NCBI GenBank assembly: GCA_024279275.1
Contig: JAJRRS010000173.1
Coordinates: forward strand, 1-35,728
Source: Planctomycetota bacterium
GTDB lineage: Bacteria > Planctomycetota > Phycisphaerae > Phycisphaerales > Phycisphaeraceae
Reading direction: 5' to 3'
Length of the DNA stretch: 35,728 bases
The notes under the pieces were generated by a model. That model did not search any database. It saw nothing but the letters and a program-made list of their open reading frames with translations, and had not been told where the DNA came from. Of the stretch, positions 16,152-24,575 are shown one piece after another (the first letter of the stretch is position 1; the number at the start of each line of letters is the position of its first letter). A program made the translations under genes and the position numbers.

Positions 16152-16224
16152 GCACCAGAAAGGACTCGAACCTTTAACCTGCGGTTCCGTAGACCGCTGC
16201 TCTATCCAATTGAGCTACTGGTGC
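16152..16224 (-). tRNA. tRNA-Arg (anticodon ACG)
   Basis: A full 73-nt cloverleaf reads on the minus strand. The acceptor stem is GCACCAG/CTGGTGC and the D arm is GCTC...GAGC with the GG of AATTGGATA. The anticodon stem is GCGGT/ACCGC around the loop CTACGGA, giving anticodon ACG. The T arm is AAAGG/CCTTT with loop TTCGAGT. ACG, converted to ICG, reads CGU/CGC/CGA arginine codons. CCA is not encoded. Confidence 0.97.
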
Positions 16225-16489
16225 TGTAGCTGGGTAAGGATAGGTGATGGGGGGGGGGGATTCAAGCGGGGAGGGGGGGGGGAGATTTGTGATTGCTGAT
16301 GTGGGAGGGGGGAACAGGGAGGTGTGGGGTTTGAGTGCTGAGGTGAAGAGGGGGTGGGGGTGTTTGGGGATACCCGCCCCTTCGCTTCGCTCAGAGGCGG
16401 CGTTGGTGTGAGATGGATGCTGTCCTTAGTTCTTGAACCCTGACCCCCGGCCCCTGATCCCAACCGGACATCGCCCATACAATGCCCTG
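16225..16489. other. G-rich spacer before the hydrolase gene
   Basis: A gene-free stretch with an 11-G run (16249-16259) followed by ATTCAAG, a 10-G run (16273-16282), and the hairpin repeat at 16368-16406. The G-runs could form quadruplex structures on the plus strand. The motif of a long G-run plus ATTCAAG is shared with 7036-7050. Confidence 0.5.
16368..16406 (+). repeat. small hairpin repeat, copy 2 of 2
   Basis: Related to 6999-7036. It keeps GGATACCC at the left and GGCGTTGG at the right, around TTCGCTTCGCTCAG. The stem here is CGCC/GGCG rather than AGCC/GGCT, a paired change. Confidence 0.65.
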
Positions 16490-17416
16490 ATGGCAGAACC
16501 GGTATTGGTGATTCATGGGATCGGGGTGCGTAATCCGGCGAAGTTTAGTCGGAGTGTGGAGGCGCTTGGGGTTGCGTTGGGGGAGGGGTACGAACTGATC
16601 CCGGTATTTTGGGGAGACCTGGGAGCGGAGGGGGTGGACCTGGAGAAGGTGATTGCGCGGTATCCGGATCGGTCCGGCGGGGTGGGGGGCATGATGGCGG
16701 ACAAGCTGGCGGGGTCGGTGGCGTCGGGGCTTGGGCGGACGATGTCGTGGGTGTCGCGGCGGCGTGGCAGGCACGAGTCGGCGGCGCAGATCAAGCAGGA
16801 GGCGGGGCGGCTGCGTGCGGACCTTAAGGGGCGGGTGCGTGGGTATGTGAATGATAAGTTTCAGGACATGCGTGGTGCGATGACGTCGGCGATGCTGCCG
16901 TTCTTGGCGGATGTGATTTCGTATCAGAGCCAGGGTCGGCGTGCGGTGGTGCACGGGCGGGTTCGTGAGGTGATTGATAAGGAACTGGGGGCGGAGTACG
17001 GCACGAAGGCGAAGCCGGTGACGATGATCGCGCACAGTTTAGGCGGTGTGATTACGTTTGATATGGCGACGGCCCAGCGCGACCCGTTGTATCTGGAACG
17101 GTTTGTGACGCTGGGGAGTCAGCCGGGGTTTTTTCATTTGTTGGATCCGCGATCGGGGGGTGTGCCTGTGTTTGAGGGGGAGCCAGTGAGGCTTGGGCCG
17201 AGCGTGAAGCGGTGGACGAATATCTGGGATGAGTATGACGTGTTGGCGTTTGGCGTGAGCGGTGTGTTTCGGCTGCACGATGGGAGTTTGCCGATCGATC
17301 GGCCGGTGCGTTGCTACCGGGATGCGGTGCGTGGTGCGGCGTTGTTGCAGTCGCATCTGGGTTATTTCACGCGGCGGGCGTCGGTGGAGGCGGTGCGTGA
17401 GGCGTTGGGGGAATGA
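16490..17416 (+). CDS. alpha/beta hydrolase (lipase/esterase-like)
   Basis: A 308-aa cytoplasmic-looking protein without a signal sequence. The fold is indicated by the opening strand VLVIHGIG (oxyanion region) and the nucleophile elbow MIAHSLGGVITFDMA, with Ser about 183 in an A-H-S-L-G context. The later segments WTNIWDEYDVLAFGVSG and LLQSHLGYFTRR can provide the acid and His. The middle region (about 60-140) is a charged insert likely forming a lid. Related proteins are annotated as lipases or PGAP1-like hydrolases; no substrate can be named. Translation is placed at the ATG at 16490, because the upstream in-frame part is Pro-rich filler. Surrounding spacers are repeat-rich and the gene seems monocistronic. 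Confidence 0.8.
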   Translation: MAEPVLVIHGIGVRNPAKFSRSVEALGVALGEGYELIPVFWGDLGAEGVDLEKVIARYPDRSGGVGGMMADKLAGSVASGLGRTMSWVSRRRGRHESAAQIKQEAGRLRADLKGRVRGYVNDKFQDMRGAMTSAMLPFLADVISYQSQGRRAVVHGRVREVIDKELGAEYGTKAKPVTMIAHSLGGVITFDMATAQRDPLYLERFVTLGSQPGFFHLLDPRSGGVPVFEGEPVRLGPSVKRWTNIWDEYDVLAFGVSGVFRLHDGSLPIDRPVRCYRDAVRGAALLQSHLGYFTRRASVEAVREALGE

Positions 17417-17714
17417 GGGGGATAAACACAGAGGCACAGAGTAAACGGGAGGGGAAGGGGTATCCGCAGATTGCGCAGATGACACAGATGAAGAAGGCAT
17501 GAAGCGTATCGCGGAGGGCGCGGAGACACGGAGACGCGGAGAAGGCGGGGAACATTAACAGGGATGAACGCTGATAAGAAAAGATGGGGAAGTAAATTCA
17601 GATGGATGCGGATAGGAAAAGAAAGGGCAGGGGAGGGGTGGATTTGTTTTTCTTTCATCAGCGTTTATCAGCGTTTATCACTGTTTCAAGTCTTGTTTTT
17701 AGATTGGATGTGAG
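17417..17714 (+). repeat. patchwork of short intergenic repeat motifs
   Basis: No gene is seen. The stretch strings together short motifs: ACACAGAGGCACAGAG (17425-17440), GCGGAGACACGGAGACGCGG (17520-17539) and the direct repeat ATCAGCGTTT repeated near 17658-17680. Purine-rich blocks lie between them. Similar CACAGAGGCACAGAG and CATCAGCGTTTATC strings are, from memory, scattered through many planctomycete spacers. Each half-motif seems built from 6-8 bp sub-repeats. Confidence 0.6.
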
Positions 17715-18068
17715 ATGATAGATTTCTATGGGTATGACAAGTGCGATACTTGTCGCAAGGCGAAGAAGTGGTTGGATGGGCGGGGGGTGGCGTATCGTGT
17801 GGTCGGGATTGTTGAGAGGCCGCCGAGCGCGGGGTTGTTGAAGAAGATATTGAAGGGCGGGGATTACGGATTGAAGCAGTTGTTCAACACGTCGGGGCAG
17901 GTTTATCGGGAGATGAAGGTGAAGGATAAGCTGGCGGCGATGTCGGTGGATGAGGCGGTGAAGCTGTTGAGCGGGCATGGGAAGTTGTGTAAGCGGCCGA
18001 TTGTTAGCGATGGGTCGCGTCATACGGTGGGGTTTAAGGCTGAGGTGTTTGAGAAGGTGTGGGGTTAG
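17715..18068 (+). CDS. Spx/ArsC-family thioredoxin-fold protein
   Basis: A 117-aa protein of the arsenate reductase/Spx/YffB family. The redox CxxC motif is at residues 10-13 (YDKCDTCRKAKKWL), followed by the family pattern VAYRVVGIVERPPSAGLLKKIL, LKQLFNTSGQVYREM and LCKRPIVSDG near the C-terminus. Both cysteines are present, as in Spx/MgsR-type proteins; classical ArsC uses a different arrangement. It could be a small thiol reductase or a regulator. No ars genes are nearby, so an arsenate role is not favoured. Length is typical. Confidence 0.88.
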   Translation: MIDFYGYDKCDTCRKAKKWLDGRGVAYRVVGIVERPPSAGLLKKILKGGDYGLKQLFNTSGQVYREMKVKDKLAAMSVDEAVKLLSGHGKLCKRPIVSDGSRHTVGFKAEVFEKVWG

Positions 18069-18352
18069 GGGGTGGGATGTTTGATTTGGGATTGATGATG
18101 TGTGATTGATGAGGTACAGAGGGGCGCTAAACCGCAAGCGAGGGTTGGGGGCGGGTTGAGGGTGCTGGCGTTTGGGGATTGGGGATTTTTTTCTGGTGCC
18201 GTTGCAATAGCGGTGCGGTCGAGTCGTTTGGCAGTCATCAAAACATAGTAATTTCCGCAAGGACGGGTTCGGCGCTGAATCGGATCGTGTACCGATGTTT
18301 GTCGCATCGGCGGCGCCGGATGGTTATCCCTTGGTTTGGAAGGAGTGATGCG

Positions 18353-18901
18353 ATGAATGTTTTACGATTTGGAGTTGTGATGGCGCTGACGGCGGGGCTG
18401 TCGGGGGCCTCGGCGATGGCGCAGGACGGGGGCGGTGAAGTGGCGTCGGTGCGTTTCCAACTGCGGACGTCGGCGCGGGTGGTGGAACGTGTGGCGGGTG
18501 CAGACGCGACACGGTTGGCGGCGTTTTCCGGTGGGGGTCATGCGGCGGCCACACGGCGTGCCATCGCACTGAGTGCGGGTCAGTTGTCGCAGATTGATGG
18601 CGATGGGACGTTGGACCTGGCGCCGTCGGGTCCGCTCAAGCGTTTGCGGCGTAGCCGGGTGTATGTCGGGCGTGGTTCGGGGACGGCGACGGTCGGCGAC
18701 CGAGAGATCGGCTTTGAGCGTGTGCGTATCGCGGCTCATATCCGAGGGCGGGGCGATCGTGTTCGGCTGCTGGGTAAGTTTCATGGGGTGGGGGATGAGG
18801 ATGTGAATACGGCCGGGGCGGATTCTGATTTGGTTGCGACACGGACGGTACTCAATGGTCGGTTCCGTGGGCGGATCGCGCCGCCGGAACCGGCACAGTA
18901 A
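18353..18901 (+). CDS. small secreted protein of unknown function
   Basis: The 182-aa product has a clear Sec signal peptide (NVLRFGVVMALTAGLSGASAMAQ) with cleavage expected after AMA, so it should be periplasmic or external. The mature part is Arg/Gly/Val-rich. It has no recognised domain, no cysteines and a beta-strand-like alternation (RVYVGRGSGTATVGDREIGFERVRIAAHIRGRGDRVRLLGKFHG). ATG at 18353 follows AAGGAG with a spacing of about eight bases; the open frame further upstream (to 18179) is not protein-like. The 280-bp leader contains a hairpin-forming stretch (about 18271-18320, CGGCGC...GCGCCG). A terminator follows at 18926. Confidence 0.7.
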   Translation: MNVLRFGVVMALTAGLSGASAMAQDGGGEVASVRFQLRTSARVVERVAGADATRLAAFSGGGHAAATRRAIALSAGQLSQIDGDGTLDLAPSGPLKRLRRSRVYVGRGSGTATVGDREIGFERVRIAAHIRGRGDRVRLLGKFHGVGDEDVNTAGADSDLVATRTVLNGRFRGRIAPPEPAQ

Positions 18902-18925
18902 AAATCATCAACCACGGTTTGTCGG

Positions 18926-18956
18926 CCCGGCCTGCGCATTGTGTGTGGGCCGGGCG
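18926..18956 (+). terminator. intrinsic-type terminator after secreted protein gene
   Basis: A perfect 8-bp GC stem (GCCCGGCC against GGCCGGGC) with a 15-base loop starts 25 bases after the stop codon, followed by GGCTTTGATTG. The T-tract is short, so termination may be partial. Confidence 0.6.
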
Positions 18957-19024
18957 GCTTTGATTGATGGTGTGTTCAGGGTGTGTGGGAGATGCGAGAA
19001 TCCGCGAGCGGCTTTTTCGTGGTG

Positions 19025-19036
19025 TAATTCGAATTA
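19025..19036. promoter_or_regulatory. perfect palindrome TAATTCGAATTA before pseudopilin gene
   Basis: A 12-bp perfect palindrome in AT-rich DNA 39 bases before the pseudopilin start, in a position fit for an operator. No regulator can be assigned. Confidence 0.35.
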
Positions 19037-19075
19037 TTAGAAGTGGCCTTTAGTCGATTGAGGCAGGAGTTTGTG

Positions 19076-19621
19076 ATGCGGCAACATAAACACGATGGCT
19101 TCACATTGATCGAATTGTTGATTGTGATCGCGATTATTTCGCTGTTGGTGGGTGTGACGTTGCCGGCGTTGTCCGGTGCGCGGGCGTCGGCACGGTCGGG
19201 GGTGTGTTTGTCGAACCTGCGTCAGATGGCGGAGGGGTTTTATTTGTTTGCGGGTGCGCACGACGGTCGGCTGCCGGGGGATGAGTTGGAGGAGGCTTGG
19301 GACGTGTTGATTCAGGATGAATTGGGCAGTGATGCGGGGGTCTTTGTGTGTCCTGCGGATGATGAGGGGGTGGAGGCGTCGGAGGCGGGGTACCCGGGGC
19401 TGAGTTATGGATGGCGGGAGTGGTTCGAGGTGGATGAGGATCGTGCGAGCTTGTCGGGGAAGGTGTTGGGAGCGGTGCATCGTACGGAGCTGATTCTTGT
19501 ATTCGAGGACCTGTCGGGCCGACATAACCGGGGGATGGTCAATGCGGCGGCGGTGGACGGGTCTGCCCGGGCGTATTCGGTGGGGGAGTATCTGGATAAC
19601 ATGTCGATGGCGGCGGAGTAG
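19076..19621 (+). CDS. type IV/type II pseudopilin-like protein
   Basis: A 181-aa protein with a prepilin peptidase signal, MRQHKHDG then FTLIELLIVIAIISLLVGVTLPAL. Cleavage is expected after Gly8, leaving Phe1 and Glu5 of the mature helix. Downstream lies SNLRQMAEGFYLFAGAHDGRLPGD and a C-terminal globular part with FVCPADDEG, RGMVNAAAVDGSARAY. This layout is typical of the many stand-alone prepilin-like proteins of planctomycetes (H-X9-DG type), whose function is unknown. The ATG at 19076 has AGGCAGGAG six bases before it. No secretion ATPase or peptidase genes are nearby. Confidence 0.92.
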   Translation: MRQHKHDGFTLIELLIVIAIISLLVGVTLPALSGARASARSGVCLSNLRQMAEGFYLFAGAHDGRLPGDELEEAWDVLIQDELGSDAGVFVCPADDEGVEASEAGYPGLSYGWREWFEVDEDRASLSGKVLGAVHRTELILVFEDLSGRHNRGMVNAAAVDGSARAYSVGEYLDNMSMAAE

Positions 19622-19756
19622 TGTTTCCCCGAACGGATGTGGCAATTTCCTGACGCCTGGCGCGACAAGTCGCGGCGCTTCATGCGATATATCCGTTAGG
19701 GGTGATCGAAAAAAGATCTAGTGCCGGCGGGGTGGGGGACCGGGGGTGGGTGTATC

Positions 19757-19779
19757 CCTATATAGGTATGAGCTATACT
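19757..19779 (+). promoter_or_regulatory. possible promoter of the ABC operon
   Basis: CCTATATAGG (19757-19766) is followed by TATACT (19774-19779), whose position would start transcription almost on the ATG at 19787. No Shine-Dalgarno site precedes that ATG, so the mRNA may be leaderless. No clear -35 box is visible. Confidence 0.4.
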
Positions 19780-19786
19780 CCCGCAC

Positions 19787-20773
19787 ATGTCTGACGCTGT
19801 GGCGGTGCAAACGCCTTTGTTGAATAACGCTGGTTGGCGGCCTCGCCTTTCATCAGGCTGGGTCGGCGGGTTGTTGCTGTTGATGATCGCGTTGCCGTGC
19901 TTTGTGACGCTGCCTTGGTCGCTTGGGCAGTACAACGAACACAATATGGCTGAGGGAATGCAGTTGCGGCCGCCGAGTTGGTCGGAGCCGATGGGGACGG
20001 ACCTGTTTGGTCAGTCGGTGATGTGGCGGAGTCTGTTAGGCGGGGCGATCAGTTTGACGATCGGTGGGTGCGCGGCGTTGATCTCGGTGTTTATCGGTGT
20101 GACATGGGGGGCGACGGCGGGGTACATCGGGGGGCGGGTGGATTCGGCGATGATGCGTGTGGTGGATGTGCTGTATGGTTTGCCGTACATCTTGTTGGTG
20201 GTGTTGATGAATCTGGCGTTGAAGCCGTTTGTCTACAATGGATTACTGTGGGTTGGTGAACATGTATCAGGCAGTAAGGGGAATCCTCTATTTAATGAGT
20301 CGTCGGCGTCGGGGATGTCGGGTGTGGTGACGTTATTATTGGCGATCGGCGGGGTGAGTTGGCTGACGATGGCGCGGGTGATCCGTGGTCAGGTGTTGAG
20401 TTTGCGGAGTCAGCCGTTCATGGAGGCGGCGCGTGCGGTGGGGACGGGGCACGTGCGGACGATGCTGGTGCATCTGTTGCCGAACCTGATTGGGCCGATC
20501 GTTGTTTATGCAACGCTGACGGTGCCGCAGGCGATATTGCAGGAGTCGTTTCTGAGTTTTCTGGGTATTGGTGTGGAGGCTCCGATCCCCAGTTGGGGGA
20601 ACCTGGCGTCGGAGGGGCTGCCCCAGTTGCACAAGATGGCGACGCATGCCGATAAGGTTGAATGGTGGCTGTTGCTGTTCCCTTGTTTGTTGTTGGGGAT
20701 GACGCTGATGGGGCTGAATTTTTTGGGTGATGCGTTGAGGAACCGGCTGGACCCTAAGCGTGCGAAGACGTGA
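19787..20773 (+). CDS. oligopeptide-type ABC importer permease (OppC-like), first copy
   Basis: A 328-aa inner-membrane permease. The N-terminal helix (LLLLMIALPCFVTLPW) is followed by the family block PPSWSEPMGTDLFGQSVMWRSLLGGAISLTIG, typical of OppC/DppC. The coupling (EAA) loop is visible as PFMEAARAVGTGHVRTMLVHLLPNLIGPIVV, and ILQESFLSFLGIGVEAPIPSWG is also family-typical. It opens an operon of five genes and is one of two OppC-type permeases in it; the other is at 23599. An insertion of about 40 residues (FVYNGLLWVGEHVSGSKGNPLFNESSAS) lengthens it. The peptide-binding gene follows within 40 bp. Substrate unknown. Confidence 0.93.
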   Translation: MSDAVAVQTPLLNNAGWRPRLSSGWVGGLLLLMIALPCFVTLPWSLGQYNEHNMAEGMQLRPPSWSEPMGTDLFGQSVMWRSLLGGAISLTIGGCAALISVFIGVTWGATAGYIGGRVDSAMMRVVDVLYGLPYILLVVLMNLALKPFVYNGLLWVGEHVSGSKGNPLFNESSASGMSGVVTLLLAIGGVSWLTMARVIRGQVLSLRSQPFMEAARAVGTGHVRTMLVHLLPNLIGPIVVYATLTVPQAILQESFLSFLGIGVEAPIPSWGNLASEGLPQLHKMATHADKVEWWLLLFPCLLLGMTLMGLNFLGDALRNRLDPKRAKT

Positions 20774-20808
20774 GAGCCGGCGCGGTGTCATTGGAAAGGA
20801 AAATGGAT

Positions 20809-22617
20809 ATGCATCGACGTGTATTGAGTGTCGGGTCACTGGTTGCGACGTTTTTATTGACGGTTGCGTTGGTCGGCTGCGGCGACAACAGTTCGGCGGG
20901 CTCGGGGGGCGAAGGCTTGCTGGTCACCCGGGGTGCGATAAGCGCCAAGGTCCGTGGCATGGACCCGATGGATATAGGCGACACGACCAGCAGCGGGATG
21001 GCGTCAAACATTTTCGATTGCCTCTACCAGTACCACTACCTCAAGCGACCCTACCAGTTGATACCTTCGCTGGCGGCGGCTATGCCAGAGGTATCTGAGG
21101 ACGGGCTGACCTACACGATCAAGCTGCGTGATGATGTCTATTTTCAGGACGATGAATGTTTCACCGAGGCCGGCGGCAAGGGGCGCAAACTCGTCGCCGA
21201 CGATCTGATTTATTCCTGGAAGCGGATCGCCAACATAAAAAACATCTCGAAAAACTGGTGGGTTTTCGACGGCCGAATCAAGGGCTTCGACGAGTTCCGC
21301 GAATACACCAAGTCGGTTGAGAATAAGAAGGACGTCGACTACGCCCGGCCGGTTGAGGGCCTGGAGGCGGTGGATGATCTGACACTGCGGATCACGTTGA
21401 CCAAGCCCTGGCCGCAGGTTGTTTTCATGTTGGCGCACCTGCCGACGGCTGCGGTGCCGCGTGAGGCGGTGGAATACTACGGGGATGAGTTTATCAATCA
21501 CCCGATCGGGACGGGGCCTTACCGCTTGAAGGATTGGCGACGGGGCAGCAAGATCATTATGGAGCGGAACCCGACGTACCGCGAGGAGCTTTACCCAAGC
21601 GAGGGTGAGCCGGGTGACGAGGCGGCTGGACTATTAAAGGATGCGGGCAAGCGGTTGCCGTTGATCGATCGTCTTGAGATCACGATAATTGAAGAGGACC
21701 AGCCCAGGTGGTTGAAGTTCGTTCAGGGGTCATTGGACATTGGAGGGATCCCCAAGGACAACTTCGATACGGCGATTTCACCGTCGCGTGAGCTGACCCC
21801 GGACCTGCGTAAAAAAGGGATTGTGCTTGAGGTCTATGAGGATGCGGCGACGTACTGGTACGGATTTAATATGGATGACCCGGTGGTGGGGACGAACAAG
21901 CCGTTGCGTCAGGCGATGAACCTGGCGATAGATCGGGCTGAGTTTCTGAGGCTGTTCTTGAATAACCGTGGTGTCGCGGCGCGTGGGGTGCTGCCGCCGA
22001 TGATTGCGGGTTACGACCCGGATATCAAAAGCCCGTACACGGTCTACGACCCCGCACTTGCCAAGCAGAAAGTCAAGGAGGCGGAGGCCAAGCACGGCGG
22101 CCCGTTGCCGACGATCGTGTTGACGATGGGATCGACCGACAGCGTGGCGCGTCAGACGGGGCAGTGGTTTAAGCGATCTTATGCACGGGTCGGGATCACG
22201 TTGGAAGTTGATTACATGGACTGGCCCAGTGCGCAGGAGAAGGTGAAAACCAAGAGCGCGCAGATGTACGCGATGGGTTGGGTGGCGGATATCCCGGATG
22301 CTGAGAACTTTATGCAGCTTTTCTACGGCCCCAACGGTTCGCCCGGGCCGAACAACATGAACTACAAGAACGCCAAGGCCGATGCGTTGTATCAGAAGCT
22401 GTCGGTGATGAATGACTCCCCACAGCGGGAGGCGCTGGTGCGTGAGATGCAGCAGACGGTGATCGACGATCTGCCTTGTGTGTTGACCGTACATCGTGTG
22501 GCATTTTTATTACGGTATGACTGGCTGACGAACTACAAGCCGCATGTGTTTGGTTACGGCCTGGGTAAGTACCGCAACATCGATGCCGATCTTCGCCGTG
22601 AGCGGGTGGGGAGATAG
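20809..22617 (+). CDS. ABC importer extracellular peptide-binding lipoprotein
   Basis: A 602-aa member of solute-binding family 5 (OppA/DppA), which captures peptides outside the inner membrane. The signal ends in a lipobox (FLLTVALVGCGD). Family blocks include LIPSLAAAMPEVSEDGLTYTIKLRDDVYF, LVADDLIYSWKRIAN, HPIGTGPYRLKDWRRGSKIIMERNPTY and PLRQAMNLAIDRAEFL. ATG at 20809 has GGAAAGGA eight bases upstream; ATG at 20803 is possible. It lies between the first OppC-like and the OppB-like permease genes, with a four-base gap to the latter. Confidence 0.95.
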   Translation: MHRRVLSVGSLVATFLLTVALVGCGDNSSAGSGGEGLLVTRGAISAKVRGMDPMDIGDTTSSGMASNIFDCLYQYHYLKRPYQLIPSLAAAMPEVSEDGLTYTIKLRDDVYFQDDECFTEAGGKGRKLVADDLIYSWKRIANIKNISKNWWVFDGRIKGFDEFREYTKSVENKKDVDYARPVEGLEAVDDLTLRITLTKPWPQVVFMLAHLPTAAVPREAVEYYGDEFINHPIGTGPYRLKDWRRGSKIIMERNPTYREELYPSEGEPGDEAAGLLKDAGKRLPLIDRLEITIIEEDQPRWLKFVQGSLDIGGIPKDNFDTAISPSRELTPDLRKKGIVLEVYEDAATYWYGFNMDDPVVGTNKPLRQAMNLAIDRAEFLRLFLNNRGVAARGVLPPMIAGYDPDIKSPYTVYDPALAKQKVKEAEAKHGGPLPTIVLTMGSTDSVARQTGQWFKRSYARVGITLEVDYMDWPSAQEKVKTKSAQMYAMGWVADIPDAENFMQLFYGPNGSPGPNNMNYKNAKADALYQKLSVMNDSPQREALVREMQQTVIDDLPCVLTVHRVAFLLRYDWLTNYKPHVFGYGLGKYRNIDADLRRERVGR

Positions 22618-22621
22618 GCCG

Positions 22622-23602
22622 ATGTTCAGTTATATCGTTCGCCGACTGATGTACACCCCGCTGATCGTGGCGGGAGTGCTGTTGGTGACGTTTTTGCTGT
22701 TCCGTGTGGTGCAGGGGGATGTGTCGGCGGAGTACGCGGGGAAGAACGCCAGCAAGGAGACGATCGCGGAGATCCGTAAGGAGTTGGGGTTTGATAAGCC
22801 GTTGTTCTTGAATACCCAGGCGGCGGGTGAGCGGGGGGTGTTGGCTATATTTGACTCGCAGTTCTTTCATCATTTTAAGAACGCGGTGACGCTTGATTTT
22901 GGCCGGGCGCGTGTGAGCAAGCAGAAGGTATCGAGCATGCTGGCGCAGGGGGCGATCCCGTCGCTGACCCTGGCGGTGCCGGTGTTCTTAGGTTCGTTGC
23001 TTATAGCGGTGTCGATCTCGCTGGTTATAGCGCTGTATCGGGGGACGATGATTGATAATGCGACGGTGGTGGCGTGTGTGATCGGTATGAGCTTGCCGTT
23101 CTTGGCGGTGATTATGTTCGGGCAGTATTTTCTGGGGTATAAACTTCAGTGGTTCGAGGTATTTGGTTACGAGCCGGGGTTTGCGGGCGCGAAGTATTTT
23201 GTGCTGCCTGTGCTGATGGGGATTTTTGCAGGCCTCGGTGGGGACGTGCGGTTCTACCGTACGGTGATGCTGGACGAGATTAACTCGGACTATATCCGGA
23301 CCGCCAAGGCGAAGGGGCAGAGCACACCGAGGATTCTGTACCGTCACTTGTTGAAGAACGCGATGATCCCGATCATCACGCGGGTGGTATTGGCGATCCC
23401 GTTTCTATTTTTGGGTTCGCTGTTGTCCGAGCGGTTTTTCGGCATCCCGGGGCTGGGGTATCTGATGGTCAGCGCGATCGGGGAGCGGGACTTTCAGATC
23501 ATCAACGCGATGACGTTTATTATTTCGATCCTGTTTGTATTTGGCAACCTGGCGACGGATGTGTGCTACGCATTGGTTGACCCGAGGGTGATTTTAAGTT
23601 GA
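22622..23602 (+). CDS. oligopeptide-type ABC importer permease (OppB-like)
   Basis: A 326-aa inner-membrane permease. It begins MFSYIVRRLMYTPLIVAGVLLVTFLLFRVV, the characteristic OppB/DppB start, and has a periplasmic section with an Opp-type RKELGFDKPLFLN. The coupling loop is NSDYIRTAKAKGQSTPRILYRHLLKNAMIPI, and the C-terminal end FFGIPGLGYLMVSAIGERDFQIINAMTF is family-typical. Compared with classical OppB there is a small insertion around NTQAAGERGVLAIFDSQFFHHF. It follows the binding protein gene by four bases and overlaps the next permease gene at TTGA. Confidence 0.95.
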   Translation: MFSYIVRRLMYTPLIVAGVLLVTFLLFRVVQGDVSAEYAGKNASKETIAEIRKELGFDKPLFLNTQAAGERGVLAIFDSQFFHHFKNAVTLDFGRARVSKQKVSSMLAQGAIPSLTLAVPVFLGSLLIAVSISLVIALYRGTMIDNATVVACVIGMSLPFLAVIMFGQYFLGYKLQWFEVFGYEPGFAGAKYFVLPVLMGIFAGLGGDVRFYRTVMLDEINSDYIRTAKAKGQSTPRILYRHLLKNAMIPIITRVVLAIPFLFLGSLLSERFFGIPGLGYLMVSAIGERDFQIINAMTFIISILFVFGNLATDVCYALVDPRVILS

Positions 23603-24513
23603 CGACTATCTCCACCGAGCTTGATTCATCTGTCGCGTCCGTGGGGCGGAGCCTGTGGTATGACGCCTGGCTGCGCTTTAAGCGGAAGAAGCTGGCGATG
23701 GTGATGCTGGTGATCTTGGGGATCTATGTCGCGGTGGGTATCGGTGTGGCGGCGGGGTGGCTGGCTGCGGACTGGAACCAGGAGGTCGGGCCATCCTATG
23801 CAGCGCCGAGTTGGGAAATCCCATTTGGGACGGATATCTTCGGGCAATCGGTGTTTCGTAAGATGATCTACGGCACGAAGATCAGCTTGTCGGTTGCCTT
23901 GTTCGCTTCGCTGTTGTCGATCGGGATCGGTGTGCCGATGGGCGCGATCGCGGGGTTCTTCGGGGGCGTGGTCGATGAGGTGATCGTCTGGGTTTACTCG
24001 ACGCTCAGTTCGATCCCGGGGCTGTTGTTGATTTTGGCGTTTGCGTACGCATTGCAGGATGTGAGCCTGTTTGGTGTCAAGCTGACAGGGATTACGAGTG
24101 TGTATTTGGCGCTTGGTTTGACCAGTTGGGTCGGGCTGTGTCGATTGATCCGTGGTGAGGTGATCAAGCACAAGGGCCGTGATTATGTCACCGCCGCGAC
24201 GGCCTACGGGGCATCAAAAACTCGGATCATCTTCCGCCATGTGATTCCCAATGTGACGCACCTGATCCTGATTGATTTTTCACTGAGGTTTGTCGGGTTC
24301 ATCCACGCTGAGGTGATCCTTAGTTTTCTGGGGCTGGGTGCCAAGGATGAGCCGAGCTGGGGCGTGATGATTGATGATGCGCGGTTGGAACTTAGCCGGG
24401 GATACTGGTGGCAGATGGCTGCGGCGACGGTGGCGATTTTTGGGATTTCGCTGGCGTTGAACATTGCGGGGGATGCGCTGCGCGATGCGCTGGACCCGAA
24501 GATACGGGACTGA
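23599..24513 (+). CDS. oligopeptide-type ABC importer permease (OppC-like), second copy
   Basis: A 304-aa permease with SLWYDAWLRFKRKKLAMVMLVILGIYVAVGIGVAA at the start and the OppC block PSWEIPFGTDIFGQSVFRKMIYGTKISLSVAL. The coupling loop is GRDYVTAATAYGASKTRIIFRHVIPN, and VILSFLGLGAKDEPSWGVMIDDAR is also typical. Translation appears to begin at a TTG overlapping the stop of the OppB-like gene (TTGA), which implies coupling. It pairs naturally with OppB, leaving the earlier OppC-like protein (19787) as a third permease. Substrate unknown. Confidence 0.94.
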   Translation: MTTISTELDSSVASVGRSLWYDAWLRFKRKKLAMVMLVILGIYVAVGIGVAAGWLAADWNQEVGPSYAAPSWEIPFGTDIFGQSVFRKMIYGTKISLSVALFASLLSIGIGVPMGAIAGFFGGVVDEVIVWVYSTLSSIPGLLLILAFAYALQDVSLFGVKLTGITSVYLALGLTSWVGLCRLIRGEVIKHKGRDYVTAATAYGASKTRIIFRHVIPNVTHLILIDFSLRFVGFIHAEVILSFLGLGAKDEPSWGVMIDDARLELSRGYWWQMAAATVAIFGISLALNIAGDALRDALDPKIRD

Positions 24514-24575
24514 ATGAAGAATCTATCCCACGTTCAGGAGAACGCGGGCTTCTTTGTGAAGACTGAGACAACACT

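Noticed and set aside
17715-18068. Arsenate reductase of an ars operon
   Set aside because: Family membership is clear but there are no ars neighbours and the CxxC layout fits Spx-type proteins better.
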